The notes beneath the pieces were generated by a model. The model had not been told where the DNA came from. It ran no database searches and saw nothing but the letters and a program-made list of their open reading frames with translations. Positions 34,133-46,036 of a DNA stretch of 64,000 nt are shown one piece after another. Numbering within the stretch: the first letter of the stretch is position 1; the number at the start of each line of letters is the position of its first letter. Source of the DNA: Drechslerella dactyloides (Eukaryota > Ascomycota > Orbiliomycetes > Orbiliales > Orbiliaceae); NCBI GenBank assembly GCA_020064725.1, contig JAGTWJ010000007.1:248001-312000 (forward strand), written 5' to 3'. Position numbers and translations under genes: made by a program.

Positions 34133-34770
34133 CTAAAGCCAAGGGATTGAGCTCAATACTCTCCCTTTGAGCCACGGATGGATGATCCCTGCTACGTCGG
34201 CCCCGCTAAGATTGCTCTCCCAGATAACTGTCACTACAGACCAGAGGTAGATTCAGCATGCGAACTCGAAACTCCCATACATCTCTATGCAACTAACTAG
34301 GGTTTCGGAGTAGGGTCCTTACCCTGAAGGCTTCTCTCGTATTCGGGGGTGAAGCCCGTGCGGAACAACAAGCCAGAATCAATATGTTCGGACAAGTATT
34401 GATGGCGAGATCGACCGCCAGCTTCAACGCTGATGGTTCCATCCGGTTGATACGATGCCTGTGTGGCATCACAGGCCTGCCACTCATCGTTGCCAGCCCT
34501 GCCAGGCAGCAGGACCTCCACCCAAGTATGTCTCCCGAACGTCCGCCTCCTTGCATCCGTATTCTTGACATTGTCTGGGAATTGTATGACTCCATGAGGA
34601 ATCCCTTGGCTCGGATTGCCTCGCCAAAAAGGATTGTTGCATCTTAGCAAGTCAATGGTCTGGACTCCAGTGCCAAGCAGATCTGATACGCCCCCATCTG
34701 TCCAGCCGAACGAGGGTCCGCGCTTCACGTAGCCAAATGGCACACATTTTACTAGTCTGCACCGGATAAA
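34133..34770 (-). CDS. Partial gene, weak transglutaminase-like signature
   Basis: Two minus-strand exons can be joined: 34323-34770 (acceptor CCCATAG, frame opening FIRCRLVKCVPFGY) and 34133-34233 (GTAAGG..TCTGTAG, phase 1), ending SSIPWL and a stop. The 5' exon or exons upstream were not found, so this is either an incomplete model or a decayed gene. The segment GRHTWVEVLLPGRAGNDEWQ followed by ACDAT resembles the His and Asp blocks of transglutaminase-like cores (HxWxEV...W..D). The catalytic Cys block should be upstream and is not visible. The resemblance is weak, and the assignment is inference. Confidence 0.4.
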
Positions 34771-36308
34771 CTATGGGTGGCTACTTTTGATTAGCAAAAC
34801 TCCAAGACGCCTTGAATGCCAACATTTGACACCGTTAGGGGTGGATGAACTCAAAGTTAGACTATTGCGCTAGAAGCATATGGGCACCGGGTCCAATTCC
34901 ATGTATTTTCCAAGGACCCACGTGGCCACTTACGAAAGTGTGCAAAGTATCAAGCGGCTATGTCGTAGCTGACTCTTCGGATGCGGTCCATGAGGTGAGC
35001 TGCTTTGCCAGGGTTTTGCCGCTTCGGCATGCGTATAGAAGGAGGACCGAAGGTCTCGCCCTGATATATTTATAGGAGCGTTTACTTCTGCTGTTCTGCT
35101 AGTGTCGGTATGGGAGTCTCATGTAGTGTAATGGTGATGTTCGACTCCTGAGGGGGGTCGCACTATGTAAGGAACCGATCTAGGATGATGATGATGGAAT
35201 TGATAGAGAGGAGATGATGCTATCTGTCTTCGCTAGCTATCTATGTTATTTATTTATAATCAACGCACTGCACACCGCGCGTATTGGTTGCTATGCTACC
35301 GCCAACACGCGCGTCGAACCGAGCTCCTCATATTGGAGCATCATCATGACGGCGAGATCAGAGCAATTTGCAGGCTCCTTTCGCAATAGGAATTGTCTTA
35401 GTTTGAAGGAAAGAGAACCTTGGGTCGTCTCTCCTGTGTAGCCAATGTTGGTTTGCACCTGCTCTTAGACCCCAGGTACCGGTGCCGGGCATTTGGTTCG
35501 GATATCGGAGCTTACTACCGGCGTATTGCCGGAGTTGCTGCGCGAGATGTCGAACGCAGTGCTCTTTGTCGTTTCGGCTCCAATTTTATTATAAGGCGTA
35601 GGCATAAGTTATATCACAGCCCTGGCACCGCCAGCCTGTGCATCAGATATCTACCTATATACCTGTTACGCCAAAGGCAGTCCGGCTTGCTAGGCGCTCT
35701 TCTCCCGTGAAGCAGCGCTGCCAGCGAAACAGACGAGTGCTTACATCCCTGCGCTTAGCCCGAGCTTAATAAGCCGGCATCGCACATTCCACCGAAACCT
35801 CGCCCATTCTGGCTCCCAATCCGGCATACAATCGCCCATCCTTCGGTCAGCAAGAAAGAGCTCCACCTTCTAACGTTAGCGAGGCATCGTCAGTCGGAGC
35901 TTAACCCCTGCTGACCGGGGTTTAAGGAGTTTAGCCTGGTCGATTACCTGTCAGCAAGCGACATGTGCATGAATTAGCGCCCCAGCCTAGCAACACGGAC
36001 CGCTATCCAACATTCCCCTGGCTGACTGGCTGCCGCGTGCATGTGCATAATGCATATGCGATAGTGCGAGATTCCAGAGTTTGCGACGGAGCCGGGCAAA
36101 CTTAGGCTCCATTGACATCATCCGGTGGTGTGTGAAGGCTGGTCGGCAGTATATATACAGCTGTGCTCTGTCGCGTCTTTCGTATTCAATCTTGACTTCC
36201 ACACCCGAGAGATATTCACAATTCAGACGCGTTATCCAACACAATTCTTGTTGACTTTTAGCCCTAATACAACACGCAATTCACAAAATACACAGCTAGA
36301 CTTCCAAG
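34771..36308. other. Intergenic, 1.5 kb
   Basis: Short plus-strand ORFs (35214-35710) lack coding character. A tRNA-like fragment lies at 35112-35162. The last ~200 nt before 36309 are the likely promoter of the SDR gene. Confidence 0.4.
35112..35162 (+). other. Possible tRNA 5' fragment
   Basis: The segment has a box A-like TAGTGTAATGG and an arm resembling the first two thirds of a fungal tRNA-Gln/Glu, ending near GTTCGACTCC. The T-arm and 3' acceptor strand that would complete a tRNA are absent. Likely a relic or chance match. Confidence 0.2.
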
Positions 36309-37040
36309 ATGTCCCACATAATAATCACCGGCGCCACCGGTCTCGCTGGCTCTGCTGTTCTCCAGAGCGCTTTATCTTCCCCCGCCGTCTCCAAAATTAG
36401 CATCCTTTCCCGTCGCCCCGTCCCCGCTGCCGAGGGCAACCCGAAAGCCAATGTCATCATTCACAAAGATTTTACCTCCTACCCGCCCGACCTCCTCTCG
36501 CAGCTGTCCGGTGCCAGTGGATGCATCTGGGCGCAAGGTATCAGCAGCGTCGGCATGAAAGAGGACGAATACACGACTATCACAAAGACATACCCTCTCG
36601 CCGCAGCAGAGGCGTTCTCAACATTACCTGGAAATTTCAACTTTATCTATATCTCCGGCAGAGGCGCCAACCAGGAAGGCAAGGCGGGCCAGATGTTTGG
36701 CCGCGTCAAGGGCGCGGCAGAGAAGGCACTATTGGACGTTGCGGCTCAGAAGGAGGGGTTCTCGGCCTACAATTTGCGGCCTGCTGGAATAGACCCCGGA
36801 AAAACGTGGACGGCAGAACGGAAGCAGGGTATGATTGAGAAGACGTTCTTCGCTATAGCGCCGGTCATACGGCCATTCGCGAGCGGCTTGTTCACACCAG
36901 CGGACAAATTGGCCGAGGTTTCGATTCAGCTGGCGTTAGGCGATGGCGGAAAGATCACTGGGGACGCTGTTCTACCGGATGGATACACTTTAGAGAATCC
37001 GGCCATCAGAAGACTGGCAGGGCTGGACTGTCGCGATTAG
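36309..37040 (+). CDS. NAD(P)-binding SDR/NmrA-like protein
   Basis: Single exon, 243 aa. The N-terminal Rossmann fingerprint is clear: MSHIIITGATGLAGSAVLQS gives the GxxGxxG nucleotide-binding loop. An ISGRGANQ segment follows at about residues 116-123, and downstream AYNLRPAGIDPGKTW resembles the region after the active site in atypical SDRs. The classical YxxxK is replaced by a weakly similar FGRVKGAAEK. The size and motifs fit the small TIP30/Fmp52-like NAD(P)-binding proteins of fungi, which associate with mitochondria, but that exact placement is inference. It converges with the F-box gene on the other strand, 288 nt away. Confidence 0.75.
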   Translation: MSHIIITGATGLAGSAVLQSALSSPAVSKISILSRRPVPAAEGNPKANVIIHKDFTSYPPDLLSQLSGASGCIWAQGISSVGMKEDEYTTITKTYPLAAAEAFSTLPGNFNFIYISGRGANQEGKAGQMFGRVKGAAEKALLDVAAQKEGFSAYNLRPAGIDPGKTWTAERKQGMIEKTFFAIAPVIRPFASGLFTPADKLAEVSIQLALGDGGKITGDAVLPDGYTLENPAIRRLAGLDCRD

Positions 37041-37328
37041 TGGTAGTGGAATATCTATAATAGTTGTATGATTTAATTTCCCTTTTAAATAACAAGAGGA
37101 CTGTAGTACATAGTTCCTCAAGGCTGTTCTAAACACAGCTTTGCTTGTTCAGATCCCTTAATAGTAATACAATCAGTCGATCATAAACTTCAGAAAAAGC
37201 GGTTCTGGCGTGAACGAATCAAGCAATATGTATCAAAAGATGGATGCGATCTTATTCAATGTTCGTCGTGTCGCCAGGTTGATCTGTACCGCCCCCATGC
37301 TGCGGTAGCTCAATGATTCCTGCTGAGA

Positions 37329-39713
37329 TCAATCTTCAATCAACTCTGCTGCTTTCAAGATTCCCTCGAGCAAATGTTTCATCGTCGGTGCTTCAAGCAA
37401 GTCACTTAGTGTGTCTTCAATCATACCTCCCGTCAGCTGTCCTTCATCCGAGGCTCCCGTCGTTGGTCCTTCAGTCATATCTTCTGTCATCACGGTGGAC
37501 TCTGGCTTCAGCGGTTCGACACGATAATCAGGAGACTTGAAAATCTGGAAAGGCCCAGTGCATCCGTCGCCGTTGTCGCTGGAGTGTCCGCGTCCGCCGA
37601 TACCCAGAACTTCTACTGGTAGAAAGGCTGGAATGTCCCATTGTCAGCAACTTTGCACCCGCGGCATGATAAACTAACATGCAGAGCTTGCCGAGATATT
37701 CACTCACCTCCTGGTTTAGCATATTTGTCCCTGTTGATCAGGAGCCCCAATATCTCTTCAGCCGAGGTATGCCAATGGAGTCCGTGGCGTGAAATGGCGA
37801 GAGTGACTGACAAGCGCGGGAAATCATGCACGGAAGTGTACATTGCGTGGCGGCAGAACTCCAAGGCCGAAGATAGCGGCGATATGGCATACATGGGTGC
37901 GACACTCAGGGGTCCCTTGGAAAAGTCAACCCGTAGAGTCTCCAGCTGGGGCGGAAATTGTCTCTTCATGTATGAGGCTTTCTTCCAAAATGCGTGCATG
38001 AATCTCCTACCCATGTCGATACCGTAGTAAATGTGGACGTGTTTCAAAGCCGTGTAATCGACCAGTGAGGTGAAGAGAGGGTCAACATATAGCGGACGGC
38101 TGACCACTATGAGGCTTTCGAGATTTTCCTTGCGGTTTGGACCGCGTATGAGATCACGCAGCCAGGATTTATTGTTGTTGCCCCTGTAGTATGCCGGATG
38201 CCATGGCCGGATCTCCAGTTTCTTGACACCCTTGACCTTTGCGAGCAACTCCGTGAGGTTACTGAGCCAGGGCACGTCGTCGACAATCAGCAGTATTTCT
38301 GTGGCACGGAGCTCCCTCTCGGTTCCTTGGTTTGATCCTGGCAGGCTGTAGTCTATCTTTTGCTCCATGAGTCCAGGGTCGAGGCCTACCGGGCGATACC
38401 CGCCGTACTCGGATTCCAACACTTCTTCGAGTCGCAGTTCGTCTGTTCCCCATTTATCTGTAAACTGGCGTAGGTCCTCAGCTTCAAGCTCGAGAGACTC
38501 CTCAGAGGAGGCGTATGAGTTCAATTCCGAGCCCGAGCCAGGATCCTGATCTTCCTCTTCTCCGCACTCGTCAATGCCGTCTTCACTGCCATCTTCGGTG
38601 TTGTATTCACTGCCATCGTCTAGGTCCTCGTCTAGGTCCTCGTCTAGATCCTCGTCTAGGTCCTCGTCTAGATCCTCGTCTAGGTCCTCGTCTAGATTCT
38701 CGTCTAGATCCTCATCTGGTTCTTCATCTGACTCCTCGTCTAGCTCCTCGTCTGCATCTGAAGTGTCAGGCTCCCATGCTGCATCCGGATCCCAGGTCCC
38801 CTCGTTGATGTACGCAACCAGTTGATCAATGCTGACGAACGAGTTTTGGCAGACTGCAGTAACTCCACTCTCAGGTGGTTTGACGTGATACCAGGCGCCG
38901 GAGCTTCCTATCCGCATATCGATCGCGACTTTCTCCACGCCGTACCCGAGAATTCTGTCGAGCAGCCAGAAGTGGGCAGCCTCGAAGTCAACCAATTTGG
39001 GCATCCCAAGCTGTCTAAGCGGACCTTTTGCTGCCCACGGTGGGGGGAACCGATCAAGCGTCATCAGCATGAAAACCGAGCTACCAGCGTACATCGAAGC
39101 TGCTAGCTCCAGCCTCATCAGATAGCCCAGCTGGTATAGAAAGATAGTTGCAAGAGTGTCAATGCCGCACTTGTCGAGCTGGCTTTCGAAGAACGCGTAG
39201 ACATCTTCAGACCCATCGTTACCAGATTTCGTTGTTTCTTTTTGCAACAGGCCTTGAAGAACGGCCGTCTTCTCCTCGATGACCACATCGTATTCTCCTT
39301 CTAAATCATACCCATTCTCAGCTCGAAGCCTGAATGTGGCGGATCTACAATTTGTATTATGTTAGCAAGTGCTCGGTTCCATTCATGGGTGAAAAGCTGC
39401 ATAACGTGTAAATTATTACTTACGTGACAACATCACCCAGCGGATATTCGAAGCTGTATATGACAAGGTCGAGCAATTTGTCTGGGAAATGATGCTCCTC
39501 ATCAAATACGACTTGACGATGAAGCATTGGATAGGTGACCTGGCGGAATTTTCGGCATGTTTGTGCGAAGGCATTTAGATAGCCGTAACAACCTTCTGGC
39601 CCATCGATGTTGAGATAGTCTGCGATGGATAGCAGCAGCTCATGGGGCAGTTCAGTAAGACTGAGTCCCCGCTGGACCGGGAGCGTGCCCTCCGTATCTG
39701 GCGGTTGGTCCAT
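37329..39713 (-). CDS. F-box protein with acidic repeat
   Basis: Three minus-strand exons: 39424-39713, 37708-39344 and 37329-37615, joined in phases 2 and 1, giving 737 aa. The F-box is at about residues 16-65 (LSLTELPHELLLSIADYLNI, then FAQTCRKFRQVTYPML). A long hydrophobic and acidic middle follows, with an Asp/Glu/Leu repeat at about residues 290-355. The third exon is easily missed because the open frame runs on 8 nt past the GTGAGT donor to a stop (TGA at 37700). Spliced, it adds about 95 residues ending in an acidic helical tail (TMKHLLEGILKAAELIED). By family an SCF substrate adaptor; target unknown. Confidence 0.75.
38616..38712 (-). repeat. 12-bp tandem repeat coding DEDL units
   Basis: About eight near-perfect copies of a 12-bp unit (CGTCTAGGTCCT on the plus strand, with GGT/GAT variation) lie in frame inside the F-box gene and encode a DEDL repeat. 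On the plus strand the same DNA reads as a spurious Arg/Ser-rich ORF. Confidence 0.9.
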
Positions 39714-40213
39714 TGGCGTTGGTGAACAAGGAACGGACAAGTATTGAAGATAGCGGAAGCTGAAGCTTGAGGGAAACGTTGATAAGCTGGGGAAATTTTG
39801 TGATGAATTTTTGTTTTTTAGTGTATCTGCTGGATGGTGGGCTCGGCCGTGCACCATCGATGCCATACTGGTGATACCCTCAACGCAGCTTTGCAGCAAC
39901 TCGACAACACACAACTTACAACAAGGACACGGCTCGGCAAGTTTAGCTATTCCCGTTCGAAATTTTGAAAAATCAAATTTCTCTTTTATGCGTCGTAATT
40001 ATCCAGATTTTGCTATTTTGATTCCTCGCTTTAGCTGTTCAGCCTATTTCAAATACTACAGTTACTATTTCAAGCTTGCCTCCGCTTTCATAAGTCCCCA
40101 GTTTCCTAAAAGTCAGATAGATCCCTCAACCACACAAAACCCAGTCTGTGAGATATCGATTCTGGTTCACCAGCTACCGTAAGACCATAGTCACTCCTGC
40201 CGTTGTGCTATAC
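39714..40213. other. Intergenic, promoter of the F-box gene
   Basis: Nothing specific recognised. Confidence 0.45.
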
Positions 40214-41407
40214 CTAAGAAAAAGAACCTAAAAGGTTCAACAGAAATCCCAAACGCTCCATATCGTTCATGGTTTGTAAACTGGAGAATCATGGGTACAG
40301 AAAAGTTAGTATTCGCAGAATTCCAGAATTGCGTCGGACGCTTCAATGCTCTTAGATAAGAAGGGCGGGATATGCTTACGGGAACATTGTTTCGAGTTTA
40401 GGGAAAGCTACTTTCGCCTCTGAAAAGACGTCATTCGCGAAATCTCTCCCAAATGCAGGCACTCTTTCGAAAGCCTTCGTAAGCCTCTCCAGGGATATCG
40501 ATACGCCGCTTCCCGGACCATCAAAATGTGCCCAAGACAAAGGTATCGATTCATGTTCCACTGGCCTGTAGTCTTCGTACAGAATTTCGACGTGATCGGC
40601 CAATGTTTCTGGATCAAAACTGGTGAGCTCCAAAGGACACGGCCTTGCGTTTCGCCACTGGTGCTGACACATGCAAGACCGAGCAATTTCCCCAGGCTCA
40701 ACCTTCGCCTCGAGGAAGTCGAGCTGCTGTGCAGTGACGGACATTCTGGCGGGGAAAAGAAGCTCCTGTTTAGTCGCGGGGCCTGGTGCCTCGTTACCAG
40801 CAACGTCAAACCTGAAGTGACTGAATCCATCTGCTAGGGGATCACCCTGGTCTGTCATCATGACGAAGTGCGGGAGTAGAGTGTGTCGCATGCCAGTGTA
40901 TGCAAGGGCAAGAATGTGCAAGAAGATCTTGGGGTCCATGTGCACATTCAGTACTCTGCTACCATGAACAGATGTCGACGAATTCTGGAGCTCGGAGCGA
41001 AAGCGTGTAAAACGCCACAAGATTAACCTGTGGCAATTGATAGCGAAATGGCGGCCACTGCCAGGAGGACTAATGACTACCGTGCAGTCGGTCAAAGTTT
41101 GGGCTAGGAAAAGCTCCCAAATCCTAGTGGTTTTTGTCCCCAAGCTTTTGTTAGTCACGGAGCTAAGATGTGCCAGATTATATTGAGCCACGAATTCTGG
41201 AGAGTCTACTATATAGTGTATTTAAGACGGACGTAATAAGTCTGGGAGAAAGGTCCGTCGGACCATTTGTGTTTAGAATGGAGAAGGGGTGACCACTTAC
41301 TCAATGCCTAGTTTGCTGACATCTTCGTCGTCATAGTCACCATCCTTTATTTGACTCCACGCAAAGACGTTACGAGGATCTAGGATCACTCCATTCGTAT
41401 TGTTCAT
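40214..41407 (-). CDS. BTB/POZ-like protein, tandem paralogue A
   Basis: Three minus-strand exons: 41301-41407, 40380-41123 and 40214-40280, both introns in phase 2, giving 305 aa. Exon 1 encodes MNNTNGVILDPRNVFAWSQI. Exon 2 opens with IWELFLAQTLTDCTVVISPP and then CHRLILWRFTRFRSEL, the BTB pattern of a D-C/V-x-V strand followed by H-x-x-(V/L)L and a helix. A CxC..CP motif (SCMCQHQWRNARPCPL) and FERVPAF follow. BTB proteins commonly act as Cullin-3 adaptors; that role is inference. Exon 2 runs into a TAA across its own donor (CC|GTAAGC). The third exon follows a perfect TACTAAC branch site and adds QTMNDMERLGFLLNLLG. Confidence 0.75.
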
Positions 41408-42731
41408 TGTTGCTCTGAAGCTCTATGATTTGTAGAAGATATCGATTCCTGATATGCAATATGGACCGATCTAGGATGAATGGGATAACCAACAGCATCG
41501 TCAGTATTCACGCTTATATCAGAGACCCTCTGTGCGATTATTCTGATCGATCTAGGAGCTGCCCCAGTATCTTATCTTGGCTTACCAGCTTTGATGTCGT
41601 AGATTTGGTAAATTTTGGTTCTGTGCGCTAGATAGGAGTGTGAGTGAAGTTGAACCAGAATAGAGAGTGTATCATAGCTTCAAAAGTGTCCATCCATAAA
41701 TAGTTCTCTCCATTTTCTCCCAAGGACGACCTGGAAGCTCCCGGATCAAACATCATGTTTGCAGAATCGTGGATGGCAGCAGAACTCTCAAGAATTCTCT
41801 AAAGCTTGATATACTTGGAACTTTCGTCCTTTATACCTCATGGCATACGAATATCATTGCGCCCAACTAAGTAAGTCAGTAGTTAGTTGATGATGCGTCG
41901 AAATAGGTCGGGGCTATCAATCCGGTTTACCCTTCTCGCCAAACTAGCGATCTTGTGTCCCGTAACATGACATGTGCGCCCAATCCATCAGCTGTATCGT
42001 AAGAGGGTGTTTGCAAATCATTATTCGGATTTATTGGGACATAGGGTCGGTGATTGTAAAGAAATGCACGTAAGTACTTGTGTACGTATATGTACATGCA
42101 GTATTCTACTATAGCTATGTACTATGCATATAGGTCACTCGTGCTATGAGAGTCGGGATACTGTGATAATCTGACAGGCAACCATGCTGCGACGACCGAA
42201 TTTCTTGAGCTCATACCTCAAGTAATCTCACCATATACATTCCTGTAGTTTCAAACCAGGCCCCTTGGCTAACTCTTACTTCCTGTAATTTTGGCCCAGG
42301 TATTGCTGCCACTATGGTAGATGCGAGACTCTTTGGTAACTAGGTATTGTGTTCATGATTACACAGCTCAGTGACGACATTTAGCCATCAGCATAAAACG
42401 GCGCCTGAGCAGTATTTGCGCGTCGCTCACGAAGCATTGCAGAATTCTAGAATCAAATTATAGTTGCTTAGTGGTAATTGAGTGCCCTTCATCTACTTTA
42501 ACCAAGTGACCATTACTCTACTACAGTCAATTTCCGTTTTTTTAGGAACTCTGCACAGCTGCATATAGAGCCCATTCTCCGATTGCGACTTGAATACACA
42601 CATCATTTATCACCTCTCCCTTGACTCGATTCCTGATTACTCGTAGCAAACTTCATCTCAATCAGCTTGGTCCCGTTCGCAAGCTTTTCTCATACAATCA
42701 TCCCCAAACTTCAGCCCTCTCCTTTACCGAA
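41408..42731. other. Intergenic, AT-rich
   Basis: 1.3 kb between BTB paralogues A and B with no supported gene. It includes an alternating purine-pyrimidine run near 42080. Confidence 0.45.
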
Positions 42732-44024
42732 TCAAACTTTCCGATATTGTAGAATATCGAGTAGTAGCGTCAAGCATTCGGTCTCGTTTAGAGCTGCGGC
42801 TTCTGCACTAGGTCTATAAAGTCATGCATAGTGAGTAAGGGACCGATAGTGCCACGCACAAAGAGATTAGCGTCTCGGCAATAATAAACAAACATGGAAG
42901 TAATGGCTGCTCGAGGGGAAATTGTGGTCTAATGAATGAAATACCTACGGTATTTTGATCTCCGGGTAGCAAGCTTTCACAAACGCAACCAGCTGTTTCA
43001 TTACAGCCTTCTTGAACTTAGGTACCCTTTCCAGAGCCTCTGCAAAGTTGCCTGAACAAATGTAGCCTCCCTCCATCGTCATTCTAGGTATTGGGAAATC
43101 TATCAATTCCAGGACGTCGTCCCCCTCGCCTTCACACACGATCGCCAGGTAATCGGCTATCGTCCCGGAGTCCCATGTGGTGACCCATAGCGGGCATGGA
43201 TCCGCAGTAGATCGCTCGGGGTACTCGCAAGAGCATTGCTCCGCAATTTCGTCTTGTCTCATCGCCGCAGATTTGACGCCAAACTTCAGGGCCGCAGCAG
43301 TAATCTTGGCAGAGAAGAGGAGCTCCTCTCTAGTTGCAGGGCGTGTCTGGTCTTCGGGTTTGTGCTGGCCATATTCGACGAAATGAGTGATGCCAGTTGC
43401 AGGGAAGAAATCTTCACCAACCGCCCCGACAAAATTAGGCATCAGCACTTCTCTGCTTGCTGTGTACACGTGGGCGAGAATATGCAGAAAATATCTTGGT
43501 TCAATGTCGAGCTTTAGCAGCAGATGGTTTTCGCGGTGGGTCGCGGCAGCAATGCTTCGGGGATGTTTCAGAATAGATCTAAAGTATGGTATCTGCCACA
43601 GGACCAACTTGTGACTCTTGATTGAAAATTGATTGCCGCATCCTGGAGGATACATGACAATTTCGCAGTCGGTTAAGACTTGATCCAGGAACGCAGTCCA
43701 CATTCTATATATATCTTTGTCAGTTATTAGCTAGTACTCGCCTTGCATGCCAAACCATGATAACGCGAACAAAATCAATAAAACGGCGGTAACGGTATCG
43801 ATGGCGATTGTAAATAGATCCTGCTTTGTATTCAGATAGACGCAACCATTTCCATGACATTGCCTCGTGCGCCAATCCGTCTAGATCTGCTCAAGCTTGT
43901 TTGTGGTGACTTACCCCCGAACAATTTTCTCAGCGTCAAAGTCTCCATGGCGCGCTGTCACATCCCTCTCTATCGCTTTCCATGAGAAGACTTCGCGTGG
44001 CTTGAGCATAATATCTCTGCTCAT
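42732..44024 (-). CDS. BTB/POZ-like protein, tandem paralogue B
   Basis: Three minus-strand exons: 43915-44024, 42949-43704 and 42732-42807, both introns phase 2, giving 313 aa. Exon 1 starts MSRDIMLKPREVFSWKAIER. Exon 2 opens MWTAFLDQVLTDCEIVMYPP, then SHKLVLWQIPYFRSIL (BTB core), followed by QCSCEYPERSTADPCPL and ALERVPKFKK. The same segments, in the same order, occur in paralogue A. The third exon starts at CCTAG|TGCAG, a site closely matching the one in paralogue C, and encodes a short Ala/Leu-rich tail (EAAALNETECLTLLLDILQ). This last exon is the least certain part, because the exon 2 frame otherwise ends at a TAG overlapping the donor. Confidence 0.7.
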
Positions 44025-44687
44025 GACGGTGTCTTAAACTTTCGAAAGCTCTTGGTGATTTTGTCGTACAAACCAGAGATCCTAAGAGATGTAGCCGTCA
44101 AGACAAACCCTAGTTCATTTGCTTGTTGTTGGAAAGTAAGAGATGTCTCGGTCATGCAGCTTACCTTGCGAGCAAGTTGTGATATACTAGACGAGCCTGT
44201 TGAGCGTAACTCGTTGATCCAGCGAGAATATATGAGCTGCACAGAAGATCGTGCTTAGTAAAGTCATACGGTGGTCTCTCTTTCTATATTGGTCTGGAAA
44301 CTTGGATTGAAATAGCCGAATCGAAGATGGCAGAACATTTGGCGTTCTTCTAGAGCATACTGCGATACTGAACTTACACATGCCCTAAGCTTTCTAACTG
44401 AATATACCGGACAAGGCAATATCCATTATGCTGCGCTATATATAGCCAGACCAAAGACAGGTACCAATCTTATGTAGCGGAGTTACTCCTGTGAAGATTC
44501 GCGTGCAGCTCTCAATGAAAGTAAAAACCGTCTATACGTCCGATCAGTTTCGTTATCCTATGCGCGCATGCGTTGAACTCCTGTACTGGACTGCTTCATT
44601 GTTGGTAATATCGGCTTATACCAACTGAATATCCGGTAACCATTTCACGAATTCACCCTCAAACAAAATATGCTACACGAGTGGACT
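44025..44687. other. Intergenic, nothing recognised
   Basis: Spacer between BTB paralogues B and C. Confidence 0.5.
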
Positions 44688-46036
44688 TTATCCGAAAGCT
44701 CTCTTGTGCTGTGCTTGTACTATCAACCCATCCCCGATTTCAGCTACGCTTTCTTCCTGCTTTATTGCCTCTACAAGAGCTGCGAGCCGCTTATATTTTG
44801 GTAACGAGTCGGCACTAAGTCCATGAAAGACATGTACGATGTTCGGCCGCAGTTAGTCCGTGTTGACTATACAAATACCGGAACCTGGTCTCGGGTGTGT
44901 GTTCTCATGTGCTATAGTATGAATAGGACAGCGACTCACCCCGAAAGACATGCATACATCCCACGCCTTACCGATGTTGCAAAAAATTGAATGTAATCTT
45001 CATAGAAAGCAGGCACCTTCTCAAATGCTTCTCTGTACTTTCCAGGGCAGTCAGTGCCCGCCATGAAATAATTATGTGGCGCGAAAAGTAGATTATGTTT
45101 CTCGCGGGTTCCCACTCTCTCGAAAACAAACAAGTCGGCTATTTGTTCGTGATGACTATACGTGATCTCTGCATATTCGCAGAGCAACTGGGCGTCATAG
45201 TTCGCGATATCTGCGAATGGGCACGGCGGTGGCGAATAGTGTACTGCAGCTGTCCCGGAAATGTCGGTGGTGTAAGTTGGCGGCTTCCGCTTGTCCTGGC
45301 AGCCGCAGCCCTCCTTGGTAATAGCCCATGCTCTGTTAGCTAGAATGCTCATCCCGATCTTTCCGGCAAGCACTGCCAGCCTCGCTAGAAAGAGGATTTC
45401 GTCTTTGGCGGCAAGGTGATGGACGGACTTGGGGGACGAATGGCAATCCATCGGGTGGTGCGAAGACCAATTTTCAGCATCATGAAGGCCTTCTACCTCC
45501 ACACAACCGGGGTAGAGAAAATCTACCCTCGCACAGTAGGCAAACTCAAGGGCGTGCAAAACGAGTTTTGGATCGGTTTCTTCCACTCTGAGTATGGGGT
45601 GGCCATCGCTGTCAGTGTCCAAGTTATCAGGCCACGTTTTTTCGAGTTGGTCTCTAAAATGACGAAAGTGACCTAGGACATGTTTGTGACATTTCACAAA
45701 TACTGCGTCGGAACTGTCTGGTTCATAGATCGCCACTATACAATCCGTGAACTTTTGTTGTATCCACAAGTCCCAAAGCCTGTTGTTTGGCACGAATGAT
45801 TAATGTCCGCTTCTCATCTAAGCATCGAAATCTGGACAGCGATTGCATATCCAGATCTCTGGGATTCTGGGATATCATGCCATCCTTTATGCGTAACGAT
45901 TCCAAAGTCGGGAATTTGAGGAGTATTCTTACTCGTAAAGCGTCTCTGATTCATCGTTTCCTCCCGTCATATCTTGCTTGAGTATACCTCCGAGCACCCG
46001 CTCGAGGTTCAAAACTGTACGCGGGCGGCGGTTCAT
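44688..46036 (-). CDS. BTB/POZ-like protein, tandem paralogue C
   Basis: Three minus-strand exons: 45933-46036, 44940-45779 and 44688-44814, both introns phase 2, giving 356 aa. Exon 1 starts MNRRPRTVLNLERVLGGILK. Exon 2 opens LWDLWIQQKFTDCIVAIYEP, then CHKHVLGHFRHFRDQLEK (BTB core). It carries an expanded Cys-containing linker (EGCGCQDKRKPPT and PPPCPF) and then EAFEKVPAFYEDYIQFF. The third exon, after a GACTAAC branch site and a CTTAG acceptor, adds LPKYKRLAALVEAIKQEE and a basic end. Without it the open frame stops at a TGA that sits on the GTGAGT donor. It is the longest of the four paralogues. Confidence 0.75.

Noticed and set aside
38515..38825. Plus-strand Arg/Ser-rich ORFs
   Set aside because: They are the antisense reading of the acidic DEDL repeat in the F-box gene; simple repeats keep several frames open.
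42788..42906. Alternative third exon of BTB paralogue B starting at CGAGCAG
   Set aside because: It contains a motif resembling the tail of paralogue A in one frame, but joining it to exon 2 breaks the frame. The acceptor at 42808 keeps it.
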